DNA from: Coniosporium tulheliwenetii | Lineage: Eukaryota; Ascomycota; Dothideomycetes | Reading direction: 5' to 3' | Assembly (NCBI GenBank): GCA_030247845.1 | Contig: JAPDRP010000021.1 | Location: forward strand, 766,916 to 830,915 | DNA length: 64,000 nucleotides | Shown here: positions 44,801-56,378 of the stretch, piece by piece | Numbering within the stretch: the first letter of the stretch is position 1 | How the letters are laid out: the number at the start of each line of letters is the position of its first letter | Position numbers and translations under genes: made by a program | Notes under the pieces: model-generated | What the model saw: only the letters and a program-made list of their open reading frames with translations | The model's database searches: none | What the model was told of the DNA's origin: nothing

Positions 44801-47234
44801 TAAAATCTATAATAGAGAGCTACTAGCTATTATTAAAGCCTTTAAGTAATAGAGAGTAAATCTAGAAGGAGTAAAGTATCTAATTTAAGTATTTACGGAT
44901 TATAAGAATTTAGTGTACTTCACTACCACTAAGATCTTAAACCGAAGGTAGATGCGCTAGTTAGAGGAATTATTAATACTTAATTTTGAAATTTACTACT
45001 ATAAAGGCTCTAAGAACGCTAAAGCGAATGCTTTTAATAGAAGACTAGACTATATAGGGGAAAAGCCCTAAATAGTTAGCTCGATTCTAGAGTAGCATCT
45101 AGATAGGAAAATTACTTATAATTAGGGAACCCTAGCGGCGACTATAGTAATTATAAATAATAACCTTAAGAAAAGGATATAAAAAGCTTATATTTAGAAT
45201 ATATACGCTTAGCGAGCACTTTCCGAAAGCCTTAAAGGATTTAAATAAATAGATAAAAGTCTATTATTATTTAATAGACTAGTGTACGTATTACTATTTA
45301 AACGGAGGGAAATCATTTAATAGTACTATAATAGGCTAACTAAAGGATATTACGAAATCTATAAAATAGTTAAAGCGATTAGCCGCATCTACTACTTTTC
45401 AAAAATAAGAAAGAAAGTAGAGAAATATATTACCACGTGCGATCTATACTATAAAATAAAACCAACCCGATATAAGCCTTATAGATTAATAAAAATAGTA
45501 ATAATACTAATATAGCTATAGGTGTTAGTTGCTATAAACTTTATTATTAAGCTATCTCTTTCTAAACAACCTTTAATAAAGGTAAAATATAACTCTATAC
45601 TCACTATTATAGACCGATTAATAAAAAAACGTGCGCTTTATACCGTATAAAGAATCGTCTAATCCCGAAGAACTAGTATATACCTTTCTTTAAAATATAA
45701 TAGCAATATAAGAACTATCTAAAGAAAGTATATTAAATAGAAATAAGCTATTTATATTAAACTTCTAGATAGCGCTCATGCGATAGCTAGAACTATTATA
45801 TAAGCTATTAATAGTATACTATCTATAGACGGATGAATAGATAGAGCGTATAAACTAGGTACTCGAATAGTATCTAAGAGAATATATAGACTACTAGTAA
45901 ACGAACTAGGTATTACTACTACTACTAGTATAGCTAGCGTATAACACAAGCGTAAACAAGATAGTAGAATAAACCTTTTTTACGCTAACTATAGATACTA
46001 CATCTAGATATTCTATAAACTAAAAGAAGTCTAGACACTAGTAGAAGCTGCTAAGTTAATAATAAAAGAAATATAATATATATATAGAGAATTACGATAA
46101 GATATTAAGTTTCTAATATAATAATTAGCATTTTACTATGATAAACATAGATCTAGGGACCTATACTTAAAGAGAAGGATAAAGTTTACCTCCTTTAGAA
46201 AAACATTAAAATAATAAGACCTAGTAAAAAATTAGATTATGTAAGAATAGGATCTTTTAAGATTATTAGAAATATTAAGAACACTAGCTATAAGTTAGAC
46301 TTACTAGAGGGGATAAAGATATACCTAGTGTTGTATATTTTATTACTAGAACCGGCTCCTATAGAAGTACTAGTATTAGAGAAGGTACTAGATAACTATC
46401 TAATAGAATAAAAAGAATAATACAAAGTGTAGAGGATTCTAGATAATAGCACCGACTTTAATAATAGCGCGAAACGATATCTTATAAAATAAAAAGGCAA
46501 CTTAAACTTAGAAAATATATAGAAGTTGCTTACTAATCTTAATAGATGCGAATAAGCTATAAGAAAGTACTATAGGAGATCGAGGCCTTAGTAGAAGTAA
46601 ATATAATAAAAAAATTAGGAGGGAAACTATCTAGGGTACTCTAGATCGCCGGAGATATAGTAAGTATATTAGAAAAGCGACAGGTCCAGGATCTAGGAAG
46701 TCTATTAGAAACTTAGGGGAGAACTTAGTTATCCTCGCTTTAGAGCTTCCACCTTCTTAATTAATACTAGTTCGTGCGAAATAAGTTAGAAAGAATGGTT
46801 TTCTTATTCTACTAGCTCTTTCTCGAGTTGTGTATAGTGGAGGTTCGCCTCTACAATCGCTCTTTTAGCTTTATAAAGTTTTTTACAAATCTCCTCCCTA
46901 CGAGCATGAAGTTGCTCCTATTCGTCGTGGGTAATAATAAGATTACATTTTACGCCTAAAGAAATACATTCTATATAATAACCAGAACGAATATTAACAC
47001 GATAGGATAAAGACTCCGAATAATAGCAATTACACGGAGTAGATATATCCGAATCTAAGAAACAAGGATGAGAAACCAAGTCGCGGCGGCGCTTAGTAGA
47101 AGACTATTTAAAACTAATAGGACCCTACTACTTAGCTACTAATTTCGAGGGTGTTAGCTTAAGCGCTTTTAGTATATTATAGAAAGAAGACGAACATACC
47201 TTTTAAGACGAAAGCTAATAAGAAAGGGAGATAG
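41873..47234 (+). mobile_element. Ty3/gypsy retrotransposon relic, RIP-degraded
   Basis: The reverse transcriptase region is legible at about 44060-44320 on the plus strand: FDILEAYNRIQIKEGEEWK, then YLVILFRLTNTFTTF, and YFNNILVYS in place of the catalytic YxDDILIYS, so aspartates have become asparagines by G-to-A change. Further down are RNase H-like and integrase segments. At about 46140 the HRSRDLYLK/R segment marks the start of the integrase C-terminal region. A purine-rich tract AGAAAGGGAGATAG (47221-47234) precedes the 3' LTR-B. Many internal TAG/TAA codons make it non-functional. The matching 5' LTR-B is not adjacent. Confidence 0.85.
46770..47000 (-). pseudogene. Antisense accessory ORF of the gypsy element
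   Basis: On the strand opposite to pol, between the integrase and the 3' LTR, the sequence reads CNLIITHDE, EQLHARREEICKKLYKAKRA and TQLEKELVE, with TAG where Gln would fit. The same ORF, better preserved, occurs at about 57590-57960 in the inverted gypsy copy. The product is a Glu/Lys/Arg/Leu-rich helical protein of unknown role. Confidence 0.6.
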
Positions 47235-47600
47235 TATTACGAACTACGGAATAAGGCCGGGTAAGAAAGTGATTAGAGCTAAGCATCACGCGTAGGACTA
47301 ATTATCTTAGGTGCTAAGAGAAACTAAGTAGTCTAATTAGTGTGATTAGGGACGGATTATATAAAGTAGAGGAATCACGGCGGGTAATACTTTAGTATAT
47401 AGATAGCACCGTTCTTGTTTCTTAGAATAATATGCTTAGCTTAAATAAGAATCTAGCATTCTTTATAACTTAATCTAATCTCACTACGTAATATTAATTC
47501 TTAGCTTATTAACTATATCTTAGCACTATCTTCTTTCTCCTTAATTAGGACCCCAACTTTTATAGTAACTTTTATTATCTTGTGATAACGTTTTGTTATA
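47235..47600 (+). repeat. LTR-B, 3' LTR of the gypsy relic (RIP-mutated)
   Basis: Matches the solo LTR-B at 41057-41424 along its length, with the first TGTTACG changed to TATTACG and the last TTACA to TTATA. It follows a polypurine tract. The right flank ATGGG does not match a left flank in this window. Confidence 0.8.
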
Positions 47601-48260
47601 ATGGGATTCGTGGTTATCAAAGATAAGCATTCTCTAAGCTTCCTCTTATATCTTAGATCGAGTATCTTTATTAAACGCCTTAATCCAGGCAATCCCAAGC
47701 TTTTAATCGGTCTAGCCATTCGGTGAAAACGCATAGCGCTATCTAGTTCTATTGTAATCGCGATTATACCAGCTCTCTTAGTGCTAGGCAGCCTTTTAGA
47801 TAAGAAACGGCGGCAGCACCATCCCGTCCGCGCATATACATTTAATAATAAAGATGGACTCTTTATTACTAGGCTGCCGGATGCTTCTAAAGACGCCTCC
47901 GCTACTAACGAGAACTTGCACGGTAGCTAAAAAGCTAAGGATAATATTCTTTTTATCTATATTATAGAAATTAGCCCGCTCGATGTTATACTTATTATAT
48001 TTCGTCTTAAAAAGATCGAACTAGATAGAGACTATCTTAGGATTATTATTCCAAGCGCGATTATAATCGATTCGGCGTAAGAAGACTGATTTAATATTAT
48101 GTCTTTTAATAAAGCGCTCTAGCTAGTGAGAATCTAGCTACCGATCCTCTAATTCTTCTACCATTATATTTGCATACGCCGGCTTAACAGCTATATCCTA
48201 TTATTCCATCTCTTTAATCTATTAAACCATCTGCTTCTCTTATTACACAGTTAAGAACTG
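47601..48260 (-). pseudogene. pogo/Fot1-like DDE transposase fragment (N-terminal half)
   Basis: The minus strand reads LERFIKRHNIKSVFLRRIDY, NRAWNNNPKIVSI and NKYNIERANFYNIDKKNIIL, the spacing of helix-turn-helix CENP-B region then the first Asp of the DDE domain (NFDET in the family, here NIDKK). CADGMVLPPFLI follows. Stops are at former CAG codons. The catalytic C-terminal half is missing; the LTR-B lies directly next to it. Confidence 0.75.
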
Positions 48261-48646
48261 CTGCGCTTAGTGGGATTAAATAATTAAGAGTCGACCATTA
48301 TCGCGGTCGTAAAGAATTGACTTTAAACACTATGTGATCGGGCTGCGGAGCGCAAGGATGAGCTATATCCATGGTAGTAGCTTGCAATAGCTTTCTGAAG
48401 CCTTGTTTCAGGCGATGCTGGACGCTGTAGAGCCATGGTAGAGTGGTTGTTAATTGGGAGGGTTGCGCGGTGATGGTGTCCGAGGTGGTGGGGTGTCCGG
48501 GCCGGTAGCAAATCACGGTATGCCTAGAGTCAGTCAGTTAGTCAGTCAGTCAGTCAGGGTTCAGTCGAATTCGGCATGGAAATGTCGTCGCCGTTTTGTT
48601 TCGCAAATCGACTGGATCTGAACTGTACGCGTGCAAATCTGATGCA
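48261..48646. other. Return to GC-normal DNA; GTCA microsatellite
   Basis: Composition rises from about 48300. An uninterrupted GTCA tetranucleotide array with one variant lies at 48529-48557. No gene seen. Confidence 0.5.
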
Positions 48647-48971
48647 TCAGATCTGGCTCTGAGCGTGCTGAACTGTACGCGTGCAGCTCTAAGCACGATC
48701 TGATCACGCCGATTACCCCGCGTACCCCGTGTGCTCAGCGTGCTCGGCGTATTCGGGCTCCTCGTGCTTCTCGTGTTACTCAGGATACTCAGAGGTGCCA
48801 AGCTGCTTATTAAGCAGCTTAGTTAACGAAATGTTTTGGAGTTCTCTTTTTCGCTTAACTTTCACCCCCTAGGTAAAAGAGGTAAAATATCCACGTTTTT
48901 AAAAATTAAGCGGCTGATACTCGTTTTTTTCGAAAGTTTACTATGCACATACCGGAGCCTCTCCTACAACA

Positions 48972-48995
48972 GGTGGTGGTGGTGGTGGTGGTGGT
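48972..48995. repeat. (GGT)8 microsatellite
   Basis: Eight uninterrupted GGT units inside element X copy 1. Confidence 0.9.
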
Positions 48996-49078
48996 ACGAG
49001 GTTGAATGGACTTGAAGCTCTTTTCGTGATTTTGAGAGTTCTGCGTACTAAGCAGCTTGGCAGCTCTGAGTATCCTGA

Positions 49079-49158
49079 CACGTCGGGCGGGAAAATGGGT
49101 GCACCATTTGTGGTGATTTTCTTAGTGCATCTGTGCACCCTTTTACCTGCCCCACGTG
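49079..49158. mobile_element. 80-bp miniature inverted-repeat element (copy 2)
   Basis: Same length and ends as copy 1 (CACGTCGGGCGGGAAAA...), in the opposite internal orientation, with more mutations in the right TIR. Flanked by the 5-bp duplication CCTGA (49074-49078 and 49159-49163). It interrupts the right arm of element X copy 1: removing it and one CCTGA restores pairing with the left arm. Confidence 0.88.
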
Positions 49159-49313
49159 CCTGAGTAACACGAGAAGCACGAGGAGCCCGAACACGCCGAG
49201 CACGCTGATCACGCGGGGTAATCGACCAAATCGACAAAATCGCGAGCGGCTCGCGAGTGGCTTGCGATTTAGACATGAGCTCGGCACATCTGAGCCCTCA
49301 GAGGCAGATCTGA

Positions 49314-50028
49314 CAAAAACTCTCGCCGATGCAGGTTTAACCGATTCTGCAGCCTCCTCCGCAATCCCGCATCAGTCACGCCTGTTCAGTCTTCTCTCGG
49401 AACTTCCACTTCGGCCTGTTCCGATATTCGCTGTAAGGGTATCGGCCACGTAGCAGCGGACGACTTAACCGAATCTGCATTAGGGCACCTTTCTTGCTGC
49501 TAGAGCGATATGTGAGAAGCCGACACAGATGAGTGAAGTGCGGAGTGAAGCAACTGTGGCGCGCGAAGTTAGAGCTCGCACGCGGTGCTAAACGCTGCTA
49601 CAGGGGTTTCATGCAACTTGCTGACGGGCCCGTGCGCTAGCGATCGCTCCGGATCGCTAAAGTTCCACTTGTGGTGCTGGAATCCTGTGCCCTGAACCGA
49701 GAGTAGGGTTCGGGAGGTCCGGTTTCGCGCTTGGCGGTACCAATAGCAACAGCGTTCACACCCCACAATCTGTGCATTAGCTCGGTCTGATCCCTGCCGC
49801 TTGAGGTCCTGGGAGTGACGATGCTCTTGTGAAGCAGCGTACCTCTACCGAGCTGTTTTCCCGTTGGCCTGGCAGCTCAGGTACAAATAGAGCTCTTGCC
49901 TCGCAGCTTTCCTCTTAGGAACGAGCTGCCTGGAAAGTGCCTCTATTTCTCCTCGTGGCCGTCAATTGCATCGCTGGTAGTCGGAGCACAATCAATTCGT
50001 CTTTCTCATACCACAAGACAAGGGCGGA
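49314..50028. other. Upstream region of the GH3 gene
   Basis: GC-normal, no gene with coding character. Presumably holds the promoter of the beta-glucosidase; the last 100 bp contain CT-rich stretches. Confidence 0.4.
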
Positions 50029-53000
50029 ATGTGGCTGTACCAAGTTTCAGCCATCATCCTAGCTGCCGCTAGGCTTGCCGAAGCTCAGACTGGGAATACA
50101 ACGGCTCTACCCGTGAGTGAATAATGACTGTTTCCACATTATCGCAGTTCTTTTATCGACTGCCTTCTATAAGCCTCACGAAAGTAACAATTTGGCTAAG
50201 TAACGCGCAGTTTCCTGGAACTACCTATCCCGGTAGAGAGAGCCCAGCGCTAGCAGGCGTTAACCTATTTAATGCGACCTCTCCGCCATTCTATCCCTCG
50301 CCATGGATGGACGGCTCCGGCGAGTGGGCCGCAGCCTACGCGAGGGCGCAACAGTTCGTTAGCCAGCTGACTCTGTTGGAGAAGATCAATCTTACAACCG
50401 GCGTAGGGTAAGCTGAGGAGCGCCTAAGAGCGATTTGCCCAATCACTAACGGACTTATAGCTGGGAAGGCGAAGCATGCGTCGGAAATGTAGGGTCCATT
50501 CCTAGGCTCGGCTTCCCGTCACTATGCATGCAAGATTCTCCTCTCGGTGTCCGTCTATGTATGAAATCAAAGCCTCTCCGCGCGCAAGGAGCGAGTGCTA
50601 ACATGTTTTAGCGGACTACAATTCCGCGTTCCCCGCCGGCGGCACGGTGGCTGCGTCCTGGGACAGGGGTCTCTGGTACCGTCGAGGATATGAGATGGGT
50701 ACAGAGATGCGCGGCAAAGGCGTCGATGTTCAGCTGGGACCTGTCGTCGGACCTCTTGGTCGAATTCCTGCAGGCGGCAGGAATTGGGAAGGTGCGCTTC
50801 ATCTTTCCTAAAAGGCAATCCTTGGGCCATTGACGCTCTCCTGGCAGGCTTCAGCCCGGACCCAGTACTTTCCGGCATTGCCGTCGCACAAACCATCCAT
50901 GGCATTCAAGACGCTGGTGTCGTCGCTACTACTAAGCACTACATTGGTAACGAGCAAGAACACTTCCGTCGAACAGCAGAAGCCACCGCTTATGGTTTCA
51001 ACGTCTCGGAGAGCATGAGCTCCAACATTGACGACACCACACTCCACGAACTCTATCTTTGGTAAGTATCGAGCTTCCTAAGACGTACGGCGTCATGGTT
51101 GTCACTCTGCGCTCCCTATACCGTCAGTGACTCTAGGGCTAATATAAATAGGCCTTTCGCAGATGCCGTTCGCGCCGGCACAGGAGCTATTATGTGCTCG
51201 TATAACCAGATCAATAACTCCTATGGCTGCCAGAATAGCTACCTCCTGAACTACATCCTGAAGGGCGAGCTCGGTTTCCAAGGCTTTGTCATGAGTGACT
51301 GGGAAGCGCAGCACTCCGGTGTCAGTAATGCTCTGGCCGGTATGGATATGGCCATGCCTGGTGACGTTTATTTCCTTAATGGTGCCTCCTACTGGGTAAG
51401 TGCATCAGAAATACTTGTTTTTTCTCAACTAGAACGCAGCTGACGAAGTGGTTTTACAGGGAGCCAATCTGACGCTCGCTGTCATTAACGGAAGTGTTCC
51501 GGAGTGGCGTGTTGATGACATGGCTACGCGTATTATGGCAGCATATTATCTCGTTGGCCGAGATGAGGCTTACGTGCCGACTAATTTCAACTCCTGGAGT
51601 AGAGATGTTTTTGGGTACCGTCACCCAATACCTAGGCTGGGTTACGGCCAAATCAACTACCAGGTCGATGTCCGGGATGAGCACGGCAGAAGCATCCGTA
51701 ACCAAGCAGCTCGTTCCACCGTCCTCTTAAAGAATACTGGTGTGCTCCCTCTTAGTGGCGACGAGAGGTTTACTGCTGTGTTTGGCAGCGATGCCACCGA
51801 AAACCCACGGGGTCCGAACGGTTGCCCAGACCGCGCCTGCGACAATGGCACATTGGCAATGGGCTGGGGATCGGGAACTGCCGACTTCCCATACCTTATC
51901 ACGCCTCTAGAAGCGATCAAAAACGAGGTCTTGTCCAATAATGGCATCATCCAGTCAGTCACCGACGACTACGCGTATAACCAGATTGCTGCACTCGCTG
52001 GTCAGGCAAGTCACGCTATCGTGTTTGTTAATTCCAATAGCGGTGAAGGCTACTTAGCTGTGGAAGACAACGAGGGCGATCGCCAAAACCTCACCCTTTG
52101 GCATGACGGGAATACACTAGTCCAAAACGTTACCGCGCGCTGTAACAACACCATCGTCGTGATCCATAGCACCGGGCCTGTTATCACCAATAGCTTCGCC
52201 AATAACCCTAACGTGACTGCCATTCTGTGGGCCGGTCTGCCAGGTGAACAATCTGGCAATTCGATTGCTGACATCCTGTATGGCCGTATCAACCCGGCCG
52301 GCAAGCTCCCGTTCACTATTGGTTCCTCGCGTCAGGAATACGGCAGCGACATTTTATACCAGCCCAACAACGGCGGCGCCGCGCCACAGGACAACTTCTA
52401 CGAGGGCAACTTCATCGACTACCGCGCCTTTGATCGCGCGGGCATCGAGCCTATCTTCGAGTTCGGCCACGGCCTCACGTACACTAGCTTCGAGTACTCC
52501 AACTTAAACATCATCCCCCGCAACGCAGGCCTATACATCCCAACGACCGGCCTGGGATCCGCGGCGCCCGTTCTCGGCAACTACAGCACCAATCTGGCGG
52601 ACTACCAATTCCCCGCCAACTTCAGCGCTGTGCCTCTGTACATCTACCCATACCTCAACGGTACCAACGCAACCCAGGCCGCCAACTCAAGCGACTATGG
52701 CGTGCCCACTGAACAGTACATCCCCCCGGCGCACGCGATGGCTCACCCCAACCACGCATCGCAGCCGGCGGCGCGCCTGGCGGCAACCCGCAACTGTACG
52801 ACGTGCTGTTCACCATCACCGCGACCATCACAAATAACGGCACTCGCAACGGTGAGGAGATTGCGCAGCTGTACGTTAATCTCGGCGGACCGAACGATCC
52901 GGTGCGGGCGCTGCGCAACTTTGACCGCTTGAGCATTAATACGGGCATGAGCGCGACGTTTGTCGCGGATATCACGAGGAGGGACTTAAGTAACTGGGAT

Positions 53001-53099
53001 ACGGTCACCCAGAACTGGTTCATCTCTGATTACCCGAAGATGGTGTATGTGGGCAGCTCGAGCAGGAATCTGCCGCTGTCTGGGACGCTGGAGCTGTAG
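50029..53099 (+). CDS. Secreted GH3 beta-glucosidase, seven exons
   Basis: The enzyme releases glucose from beta-glucosides and cello-oligosaccharides outside the cell. Exons are read as 50029-50112, 50211-50407, 50461-50558, 50612-50791, 50848-51061, 51152-51395 and 51460-53099, with GT-AG introns and CTAAC branches. The signal peptide is MWLYQVSAIILAAARLAEAQ. The GH3 N-domain has PRLGFPSLCMQDSPLGVR, KGVDVQLGPVVGPLGR, GVVATTKHYIGNEQEHFRR and the nucleophile motif GFVMSDWEAQHSGV. The C-domain has STVLLKNTGVLPL, LWAGLPGEQSGNSIADILYG and FEFGHGLTYTSFEYSNL, and the fibronectin III-like end has NGEEIAQLYVNLGGPNDPV. At about 52722, in a CCCCCC run, the frame must go back one base to join the last 120 residues. 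Similar to Aspergillus BglA-type enzymes. Confidence 0.93.
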
Positions 53100-54367
53100 G
53101 CTGGGAACAGTGGCAAGGATTAATCGATGGACAGATGACATTGCTCGAAGGAGCTTAATGATCATGCAAAGAAACCAGATGTGATGGATACGACCGCTCT
53201 TGCTTGTGCTAGTCAGATAGCTACTTGAGTTCTCTCGCAACGCCATGATTAATGCGACGTTGGCAAGGCTTCAAATCTGATGCACATTTCAAAAATCCTC
53301 GGATCAGAAATACACCGCTTTCCAGCTCAACAATTAGGTAGTGCTTCAGTACATTCATGACTTACCTTAGGTATGCCTGCGCCGATAACAACGGTGTCCC
53401 CAAAAGGGGCGTGCCGCAAAACATGCGATGACGCCCACTCCGTTATCGATTCTGCAGTCTCGGCAGCGACTCCCCTAGTGCGTGTTGGTGGTGAATGTGC
53501 GCGAAGCCCCCGGCCGAATCCAGCTGCAGAGCGAATGGGCGGGCAGGCACGAGACTCGCGCAGCGTCTTCGTCATTGTTGTTGCTCTCACTCTCACCGTA
53601 AACACTATTGAATGTGACGGCCGGCTTCGCAAGCAAATGAATAGCGTCTTCTCAGCAGCAGCAGTACTAAGTCCGACGAAGACGCTGCCCCTCATGTAAT
53701 CGACGGATCCAGGAATCACCAAACACCAAGTAAACATCTCCACGCAGCGAGAGCGAATTTTGGAATCACGCCCTTAAACTACGCGCAATTCCCCTGAAAA
53801 TTAAATTAGGTATTGCCTAGGCTGTAAGGTATCGCCTGATACTAAGTAGTTAGTATAGCGATCCCGGTATTAGTAAATCTATCGGGCGCTCGGAAAATCG
53901 ACTCTAGTTAAAAACACCTACAATATCTAGCTAAAAGTCTTTCCGGATTTCAGCCGACTCGTATCACTACTAGGGGACCCCTACTAGTTGCAATATGAAT
54001 ATCCCCACAACTAGATGATGCATTAGGATGATATTCTACACGAAGCTATGCAAACTTGTGAAAAAGCTTTATATCTAAAAAAGTGATGTTAATAGCTTGT
54101 TCGCCAGCCTTTAGCCTCAATTACTACAGCTATGCTTCTTAGTATTAACTCTACTAGCTTGTCTACTATCCGCTATGGTATCTGCTTCTATAAATAAATA
54201 AAAGTATCATCTAAAACATTAGACGCATCCTCTTTATTATATATTGCATCAAGATTCAGATATAGCTTATAAACCAGCCATTTAAGATAGTGTTATGGGT
54301 AAGAGATTTGAGTATAGAATTCAAGCGAGCAGATTGTATGCGGTCGCGGCGGCAGGATGCTAGTAGA
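53100..54367. other. GH3 3' flank, then AT-rich relics
   Basis: Up to about 53790 GC-normal. A minus-strand frame at 53327-53743 and an overlapping plus-strand frame at 53373-53699 are both open; neither product is recognised. Beyond 53790 the DNA is AT-rich and RIP-like with no legible protein. Confidence 0.4.
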
Positions 54368-54798
54368 TGTAAGAAAACAAGTATTTCCTACTAAGCTAAG
54401 CTTTTATAGCTAGCCTAGATTGATTTATAAGCAGAAGATTCTAGAAGGTTCTAGAAGATTCCATGAGTTTCTATAGGATTCGATATGGTTCTATAAGGTT
54501 CTATAAGGTTCTAGAATGTTCCATCTATAACGTAATGTTACGTAATGCTTATTAATCCTATAGAAGGTTCTAGATAGCCTTCTACATGTATATAAGACTC
54601 TTCTCTCCCTCCTAAGGGAGAAGAACGACAAGACAAGACAATAGTAATAAGATACTATATTATTATTCCTTCTTATCTATATTTTATACTTCTTCCTAAA
54701 TAGAGAATACCCATACTTCCGCTGACTAAGCTAGACTAGTCCTCTTCTAGCTTAGTAGAACTAAGTAAGACTATCTTAGCCCCATCTTAGTTCTTACA
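54368..54798 (+). repeat. Solo LTR-A with perfect 5-bp duplication
   Basis: Begins TGTAAGAAAACAAG and ends TTAGTTCTTACA. It is flanked by GTAGA on both sides (54363-54367 and 54799-54803). It contains a TATATAAG promoter-like element and repeats of GGTTCTA. The best preserved of three LTR-A copies in the window. Confidence 0.9.
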
Positions 54799-54936
54799 GT
54801 AGAGAATAATTATACTAGTAATATTACAACTAACGTAGTTCACAAGCGAGCTGGCATCTCTATCAAGTTGCATGCTTTTACAAGCAAATAACTCATCACT
54901 ACAATAAGCTACTGTCTTTTACAAAGCGTTAATATA

Positions 54937-56340
54937 TTACTCAGACTCGTTGCTATCTTCTGCATCTATAATTCCTACTTTATAGATGCAAGCATTATGG
55001 CTAGTCTCGCCGCAACACCTATAGTGCCTCTTTCTATAAGCTTTCTTTATCAGGAAAAAATTTTGGACGCTCAGAGCTTCTAAGCAACTCTTGCCTCTCG
55101 CGAGCAAGATAAATGCTCCGAGCGCTCCGAGCGCCAAGAAAACGCCAAGCATTACTTAGTAAGTAAGGAAAAAATCGTGAAAAAAGCTCCAAGTCTAGTT
55201 TAACTAGTAGGATAGTAGAGAGTATATAAAGGCTAGTTTAGGAGTAAACTTTCGATAAAAATGATTATTATCCGCTTAATTTTTAAAAACATGGATATTA
55301 TACCCCATTTTACAGGGGGTAAAAGTTAAGCGAGAAAGAGAACTCCAAGATTTTTTTATAATTTATATTTTTTATTGCTTACTAAGTAATTTAAAACCCG
55401 CTCCGACCGCTTAGAGCGCTCGAACCACTTGCGAGCTACTCGCGAGCCGCTCGCGAGATGCTCCGAGCGTTTTGAATGGTTTGGATGTTTTGAACTGAAA
55501 CTCATTTAGAAAGATTTGCTGATGTTTATAGGCTTTCTACTCTCTTCCTATCCACTAGCCTCCTTAAGAGCAATTAAATTAAGTATATCACTAATAGTTA
55601 GTATATTCTCTATTCGAATATACTTCTTCTTACAACTTTTACGCTCTGTTGCTATCTCAGCTGCCTTTTGAAGCCTAGCTATTTCCTTATACATTAATAC
55701 TATTTCATATGCCATCTATTAAGCACTCTTTCTAAACTAATTAATAGCTTTAATAATAGAAGCAGGTGAAAAGCTCTTATACTGTTGAATCCGAACGCGA
55801 ATAAGCATTAATTAAGCCTTTATCTTATAAGTATTGCTTGGTGTTTTAGATTCCTATAGGGTATACTCTAGTGCAGGAGGTGTAGGCATGCGAAGCTTCA
55901 TGTTAGGCTTTAATAACATAGTCTCTAGATCTTATGGAACTAGCCTAGTGCTTCTAAAGCTTGCGTAGATATTTTCCTTTATAAATATCTTATTAAAAGC
56001 TGCTTTAAAGGCTGGTAGGAAGGCCTCTTTCTTTATATACTTAGTGCTATACCATGCTAAGCTATTAGTTTTATCTCTATATGCCCGCTTTAAAAGCGAG
56101 AAGCAGTCTATATTAAGCGGCTATAGCAGGTACAACAAATGAAAAAGCATGTAGAGAACAATAATATTCTCCTTCTTATAGATTTTATAGAATTTATACA
56201 TATTATAGCTCTCGTGGCTATTAATAATTAGCAGCTAGTGTATCCTCATACTACATGCTTTTATATATACGTTAAAGTGCTTTAACTACATGTAGTAAGC
56301 TCGTTTAACATCTAGCTATTAGAGCTAACCTTAATAATCT
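54937..56340 (-). pseudogene. pogo/Fot1-like transposase relic interrupted by element X
   Basis: Read on the minus strand from about 56250: LLIINSHESYNMYKF (DDE-domain Asp changed to Asn), NIIVLYMLFHLLYLL, LNIDCFSLLKRAYRD, EAFLPAFKAAFNKIF and NIYASFRSTRLVP, then MYKEIARLQKAAEIATERKS and IRIENILTISDILNLIALK. After element X copy 2 it ends with RCCGETSHNAC, a zinc-knuckle-like tail, and DAEDSNESE. This is the usual order in fungal Fot1/pogo transposases. It is broken by RIP stops, and the first part of the transposase is lost upstream. Confidence 0.8.
55050..55522. mobile_element. TIR element X, copy 2, inside the pogo relic
   Basis: The left end TCAGGAAAAAATTTT and the right end AAAGATTTGCTGA are imperfect inverted repeats. 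The inner part has inverted TTACTTAGTAAG arms, GC-rich palindromic clusters (CTCGCGAG, CGAGCGCTC), and a core (CCGCTTAATTTTTAAAAAC, GAGAACTCCAA) shared with copy 1. It separates the middle from the C-terminal zinc-knuckle part of the pogo transposase. TA lies at the left flank, TG at the right. Confidence 0.6.
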
Positions 56341-56378
56341 AGTCGCAAGGTAGATTATAGAACTAGAAGGTTATAATA

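Larger units (their letters stand above)
48647..49313. mobile_element. TIR element X, copy 1 (contains the second 80-bp element)
   Basis: The ends are inverted repeats of TCAGATCTG followed by CTCTGAG. Inner arms also pair over about 80 bp: CTCCTCGTGCTTCTCGTGTT on the left (48759-48778) and its complement on the right (49170-49189). The core at about 48835-48940 (GGAGTTCTCTTTTTCGCTTA and TTTTTAAAAATTAAGCG) is also found, inverted, in 55240-55360. The dinucleotide CA precedes and follows the element. No ORF. Inserted in its right arm is an 80-bp miniature element with its own duplication. Confidence 0.6.

Noticed and set aside
41057..47600. A full-length gypsy element bounded by the LTR-B copies at 41057 and 47235
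   Set aside because: The left copy already has its own matching GTAAT on both sides, so it is a solo LTR, and the right flank of 47600 is ATGGG. An LTR-A copy also separates it from the gypsy body.
48941..49453. Open frames over 48.9-49.45 kb
   Set aside because: They run through the TIR element, the 80-bp element and the GGT array, and both strands are open because of the palindromes.
53327..53743. Overlapping open frames on both strands downstream of the GH3 gene
   Set aside because: Both are open in the same GC-normal patch and neither product has a recognisable motif, so I cannot choose one.
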